Below are positions 61,012 to 64,000 of a stretch of 64,000 bases of DNA, piece after piece. The notes below the pieces were generated by a model. It worked only from the letters and a program-made list of their open reading frames with translations. It searched no databases and was not told where the DNA came from. How positions within the stretch are numbered: position 1 is the first letter of the stretch; every line of letters starts with the position of its first letter. The position numbers and the translations under genes were made by a program. Source of the stretch: an uncultured Opitutia bacterium (lineage in GTDB: Bacteria > Verrucomicrobiota > Verrucomicrobiia > Opitutales > UBA953); the NCBI GenBank assembly GCA_903855995.1, contig CAIOAN010000007.1, positions 186,001 to 250,000 on the forward strand. Reading direction: 5' to 3'.

Positions 61012-61285
61012 CACGATTAAACCACGGGGGTCTTTTTAGCCTTTCGGCTCTCATCTCGATTCCTTGCGGTTTCGATTACCACCGTGACCCTTGGAGGGCT
61101 CGGTTGGTGCAGATTCTGGCTTTCGCCTGAATTGCTCGTGATGCGACTAATAATGAACTGACCTCACTGTGGGTCGTGGTGGGATGTTTTCAAGTCCGCA
61201 TCGCCATCAACAGTGTCATAAGCTTTAATCGCGGGTATTTCGTAACTAAACGGGCTGGGAGGTGTTGGATAAAGTATACCCGCCC

Positions 61286-61936
61286 ATGCTTTATCCCCTC
61301 TTTATATGTCTGCTGTTGGCCGCTAAGACCACCACGACGGTCACGGGAGATAAGGCAAAGGCACCTCCCAGCAAAGAGGCGGCCGCCAAGCCGGAGACCG
61401 CTCGGGCCCCGGCCCCGGCCGCCATCCCGCCGGCTCCGCCCCGCATCGCGATCACGGTGCTGCCTGGCGCACCCTCATTCGGTATCAGGATTGATGCCCG
61501 CTCGGCGAAGGTGCCTACAGATAAACTCGATGCGACGCGCAAGGCCCTTGAAGCGGCGAAGCTGGATGCGTTGAGCACCTTGCACGGACATCTCAAGCCC
61601 CTCTATGACGCCGCTATGAAGGCGAGTACCGACGTCGATGCCGCCGAGAGAGAAGCCGCTCGGGAAAAGGCCAAATTGGATAAGGTGACCGAACAGGTCG
61701 ATGCTGCGAAGGGTCAGTCAACCAGTCGCGGAAAAACCACGAGCGTCCCCACCGTTTCTCCTTCGATTAAGGCCAACGCCGATCGCGCGGCGGCCGTGGC
61801 GAAGAAGTTGACCGACGCCAGTAAGGCCGTCGGCGATGAATATGCGACGGCGCTCGAGGCTTATCAGAAGGCGCTGACGGAGGCTCAGCCTTTCATCGAC
61901 ACGATTCGCAGCGAGACAGGCTTGGCCGCGCAGTAG
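61286..61936 (+). CDS. Secreted Ala/Lys-rich coiled-coil protein
   Basis: A 216-residue protein from the ATG at 61286. A short hydrophobic start (MLYPLFICLLLAAK) is followed by an Ala/Pro/Lys-rich linker (about 15-55) and then by a long helical, heptad-like region (about 75-210) rich in Ala, Lys, Asp and Glu, likely a coiled coil. No Cys, no catalytic motif. It could be a periplasmic or envelope-attached structural protein. Upstream, 275 nt hold no recognisable gene. Confidence 0.55.
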   Translation: MLYPLFICLLLAAKTTTTVTGDKAKAPPSKEAAAKPETARAPAPAAIPPAPPRIAITVLPGAPSFGIRIDARSAKVPTDKLDATRKALEAAKLDALSTLHGHLKPLYDAAMKASTDVDAAEREAAREKAKLDKVTEQVDAAKGQSTSRGKTTSVPTVSPSIKANADRAAAVAKKLTDASKAVGDEYATALEAYQKALTEAQPFIDTIRSETGLAAQ

Positions 61937-61986
61937 GCATCTACCTTCGCTTGCGCGTCGGCACGGGCGGCTTCACGATCTTCGCC

Positions 61987-62250
61987 ATGGGGTTCTTCCG
62001 TTTTCGCAAAACTATCCCGCTTGGAAAATTTCTTCGCATCAACGTATCGAAGACGGGTGCCTCCGTCTCCGCCGGGCGACCTGGGGCGACCGTTAATATC
62101 CGCAAGGACCGCGTCGACGGTACGGTCGGCGTGCCGGGCAGCGGGCTTTCCTACAAGGAACGCCTTTCCAATCGCGGGTGTGTTTCGCTGCTGGCCTTCG
62201 TGCTGCTGACCGCGTCGTTGGTGGCGGGAGCGATAGCCTGCATCACTTGA
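61987..62250 (+). CDS. DUF4236 family protein
   Basis: An 87-residue protein from the ATG at 61987. Its first 55 residues match DUF4236: MGFFRFRKTIPLGKFLRINVSKTGASVSAGRPGATVNI..., then a C-terminal hydrophobic segment (VSLLAFVLLTASLVAGAIACI) that should anchor it. Function unknown; DUF4236 is scattered and sometimes linked to mobile or defence contexts, which is not evident here. An upstream in-frame start at 61951 lacks the family N-terminus. Confidence 0.8.
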   Translation: MGFFRFRKTIPLGKFLRINVSKTGASVSAGRPGATVNIRKDRVDGTVGVPGSGLSYKERLSNRGCVSLLAFVLLTASLVAGAIACIT

Positions 62251-62294
62251 CGCGCACCTGCTACGCAGGTGTGTCGCGGCGAGTGTTCCGCAAG

Positions 62295-62378
62295 TGCCCG
62301 GGAAAGGACTCGAACCTTCATGCCTTTAAAGGGCGGCAGATTTTGAGTCTGCTGCGGCTGCCATTTCGCCACCCGGGC
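62295..62378 (-). tRNA. tRNA-Leu (CAA)
   Basis: 84 nt without encoded CCA, with a long variable arm typical of Leu. Acceptor GCCCGGG/CCCGGGC, anticodon stem GCAGA/TCTGC around loop CTCAAAA (anticodon CAA), T loop TTCGAGT. Confidence 0.95.
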
Positions 62379-62460
62379 GGATTGCGGACATGCATTCATT
62401 CCGCGAGCGTCGAGCCCTGCAAGAAAAACCGTTCCGGATGCGTCGCGGAAAATCCGGACA

Positions 62461-62492
62461 ACAAAAAAGGCGCTCCTTGCGGAGCGCCTTTT
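62461..62492 (-). terminator. Terminator after the HU gene
   Basis: On the minus strand AAAAGGCGCTCC/GGAGCGCCTTTT with a 4-nt loop, then TTGTTG; nearly symmetric, so it may also work on the plus strand. Confidence 0.85.
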
Positions 62493-62512
62493 GGCGTGAA
62501 TCTCGTGAGAGA

Positions 62513-62800
62513 TTACTTGGCGCCGAGGATCGCGTCCTTGGCGGCCTTAGCCACGCGGAACTTCACGACCTTCTTAGCCTTGATCTGGATGGTTTCGCCG
62601 GTGGCAGGGTTGCGACCGAGGCGAGCCTTGCGATGGACGAGGACGAGCTTGCCGAGGCCGGGGAGCGTGAAGGAATTCTTCGCGTTCTTGTAGGCGAGGG
62701 CGGCGATGATCTCGAGAATCGCGACGGCCTGCTTCTTGCTGAGTTCAGCTTTTTCGGCGATGGCGCTGGCGATTTGGGACTTGGTGAGGGCTTTGGACAT
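62513..62800 (-). CDS. HU-family DNA-binding protein
   Basis: A 95-residue histone-like protein, the usual HU/IHF size. Seen: MSKALTKSQIASAIAEKAELSKKQAVAILE, then FTLPGLGKLVLVHRKARLGRNPATGETIQIKAKKVVKFRVAK with the DNA-binding arm RNPATGE. It bends and packs DNA as a dimer. The ATG at 62800 gives the family start; the longer frame is not used. CCAAC is repeated in the leader (CAACCAACCCATAACCAAC). Followed by a strong terminator. Confidence 0.95.
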   Translation of the reverse strand: MSKALTKSQIASAIAEKAELSKKQAVAILEIIAALAYKNAKNSFTLPGLGKLVLVHRKARLGRNPATGETIQIKAKKVVKFRVAKAAKDAILGAK

Positions 62801-62925
62801 GTTGGTTATGGGTTGGTTGTGCAGTGATGCGGGTCTATTAAGTATCGAACCGTGCTCTGAAAACCAGCGAAAAATAAGGGCAGGGTGCAGGTTTCTTCGG
62901 ACCCCCTCTCGTCGCAAAAAATCTT

Positions 62926-62954
62926 TTGCATGTGGTCGGCATCGGTCATAAGTC
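62926..62954 (+). promoter_or_regulatory. Candidate promoter of the sugar dehydrogenase-like gene
   Basis: TTGCAT, 17 nt, TAAGTC, ending 19 nt before the ATG at 62974. Confidence 0.45.
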
Positions 62955-62973
62955 TCTGCGTAGACCTCACCCC

Positions 62974-64000
62974 ATGCGCTCCTGTCCCATCATCGCCCTC
63001 CTCTTCTCCCTCTCGCTCGGGATATCTGCTCCGCTCCCCCAGGACGTGGTCGGACTCGAACCGGCCTTCCCCGAAATCACCTTCAGTCTCCCCGTCGCGA
63101 TCGCGCCACTTCCGGGAAGCAAGGACATCGTCTTCGTCGTCGAGAAGGGTGATCCCGCTCCTTCGACGGCGCCGGACAAGTCTGCCGACGGAAAGAAGCA
63201 AAAGCCTACCGCCTTTTTCGGTGGCAAGGTGCAGATGGTGACCGGGCTGAGCTCTGGTAAATATAATAAGCAGCAGGTTCTACAAATTAGCCCGAGGGAC
63301 GGTAAATTCGAAGCCGGCGGCGAGTGCGGTCTCCTGGGTTTTGCCGTACATCCCAGGGTAGCTGATGTTAAGCAAGTCTTTGTCTATTATAGTCTTAAGA
63401 TTGATGGTAAACTCCATCAGCGCGTTTCTCGATACTCCGTGAGCTCGCTGGAGCCCTTCGCGATCGATGCGGCCTCCGAGCAGCCCTTAATCACCCAACT
63501 GGACCCAGCTGGTAATCATAACGGCGGCGACCTTCATTTCGGGCGGGATGGCTACCTCTATATCAGCTGCGGTGACGGCGGTGGCGGTGGCGACACCTTC
63601 AATAATGCCAGCTTCATCGATAAGGGCTTCCATGCCGGAGTCTTCCGGATTGATGTAGACAAGAAGGCTGGCAACCCCGCCCCTAACCCCCACCCCTCGG
63701 TCATCACCGACGTCCAGGGGGCGGCCTTCTACTCCGTCCCTTCCGACAACCCCTTCATCGGAGCTACCTCCCACCGGGGGCGTCCCTTGGAGGCAAAGTC
63801 TATCCGAACCGAGACCTGGGCCACCGGCTTGCGTAATCCCTGGCGATTCTCCTTCGACCCCAAGACGGGGACCTGCTTCGCCGGGGACGTCGGCCAGAAC
63901 CTCTTCGAGGAGATCGACATTCTGGTGTCCGGTGGCGACTATGGCTGGCACGACGTCGAGGGGTATCACGTCTTCAACCAGAAGGATCCCTCCGGTAAGA
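62974..64000 (+). CDS. PQQ-dependent sugar dehydrogenase-like protein, 3' truncated
   Basis: The frame is open from the ATG at 62974 to the window end (342 codons), so the stop lies beyond. A signal peptide (MRSCPIIALLFSLSLGIS) precedes a soluble glucose/sorbosone dehydrogenase-type beta-propeller: GGECGLLGFAVHP, GNHNGGDLHFGRDGYLYISCGDGG, and TWATGLRNPWRFSFDP, with the conserved His/Arg/Asn of the PQQ site. Such enzymes oxidise sugars in the periplasm and pass electrons on. An inserted Asn/Pro-rich loop (NPAPNPHPS) is unusual. Orientation divergent from HU with 173 nt between. Confidence 0.85.
   Translation, partial: MRSCPIIALLFSLSLGISAPLPQDVVGLEPAFPEITFSLPVAIAPLPGSKDIVFVVEKGDPAPSTAPDKSADGKKQKPTAFFGGKVQMVTGLSSGKYNKQQVLQISPRDGKFEAGGECGLLGFAVHPRVADVKQVFVYYSLKIDGKLHQRVSRYSVSSLEPFAIDAASEQPLITQLDPAGNHNGGDLHFGRDGYLYISCGDGGGGGDTFNNASFIDKGFHAGVFRIDVDKKAGNPAPNPHPSVITDVQGAAFYSVPSDNPFIGATSHRGRPLEAKSIRTETWATGLRNPWRFSFDPKTGTCFAGDVGQNLFEEIDILVSGGDYGWHDVEGYHVFNQKDPSGK

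Noticed and set aside
61012-61285. Possible gene or structured RNA in the 275-nt gap
   Set aside because: No open frame of useful length with a plausible start, and no convincing stem-loops; only a weak promoter-like TATACC before the next gene.

Overview
The window is a stretch of high-GC chromosome from a member of the PVC superphylum, most likely a Verrucomicrobiota bacterium of the Opitutae type. Reasons, by protein family: a PSCyt/PSD1 plus DUF1501 gene pair, L,L-diaminopimelate aminotransferase (dapL), a ThuA-like secreted protein, several Gfo/Idh/MocA oxidoreductases, and a 39-residue very basic protein that looks like the small PVC signature protein. The organism has lipopolysaccharide and outer-membrane functions, so it is diderm. 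Genes lie close together on both strands with few mobile features; I see no insertion sequence, prophage, CRISPR array or replication origin.

Layout. 1-6.4 kb: PSCyt/PSD1 protein (cut at its 5' end), DUF1501 protein, a secreted protein with five 20-residue repeats, and a ThuA-like protein. 6.4-10.1 kb: a coiled-coil protein ending in a YacP-like NYN nuclease domain, a DMT transporter and panC. 10.2-16.5 kb: a sugar block (xylA-xylB, a TIM-barrel sugar isomerase, two Gfo/Idh oxidoreductases). 16.5-22 kb: tspO, dapL, tRNA-Phe, a secreted protein, then cimA preceded by an isoleucine-rich leader peptide and alternative hairpins. 21-27.4 kb: secreted protein, esterase, NYN-LOTUS-like protein, DUF4337, an NlpC/P60-like secreted protein, tRNA-Arg, TerC. 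27.4-39.6 kb: MsbA-like ABC exporter and glycosyltransferase 9 (overlapping), CrtI-like oxidoreductase, MFS transporter, membrane-anchored formylglycine-generating-type enzyme, pyrE, yidC, yebC, NUDIX, tRNA-Val, eno. 39.6-47.1 kb: an esterase, a small membrane protein, and a minus-strand sialic acid operon (two NanM-type mutarotases, MFS transporter, NanA-type lyase, sialidase). 47.2-49 kb: tRNA-Asn, the small basic protein, a lipoprotein and an OGG1-type glycosylase. 49-56.6 kb (minus): FecCD-type ABC ATPase and permease overlapping a large AsmA-like protein, then a cytosolic VWA protein and a MerR-like regulator. 56.7-60.7 kb: two ammonium transporters, each with a sigma-54 type promoter, and a divergent outer-membrane barrel. 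60.7-64 kb: small unknown genes, DUF4236, tRNA-Leu, HU and the start of a PQQ sugar dehydrogenase-like gene.

Two regulatory themes stand out. First, nitrogen and amino-acid control can be read from the DNA: GG-N10-GC sigma-54 elements sit exactly 15 nt before both amt start codons, and an Ile-rich leader peptide with mutually exclusive hairpins precedes citramalate synthase, the entry enzyme of an isoleucine pathway. Second, many genes have a good TTGNC -35 box followed 17-18 nt later by a poor -10 box that ends only 5-22 nt before the start codon, usually without a Shine-Dalgarno sequence. This suggests that leaderless or very short-leader mRNAs are common here. All functions are inferred by reading protein families; no database search was possible.
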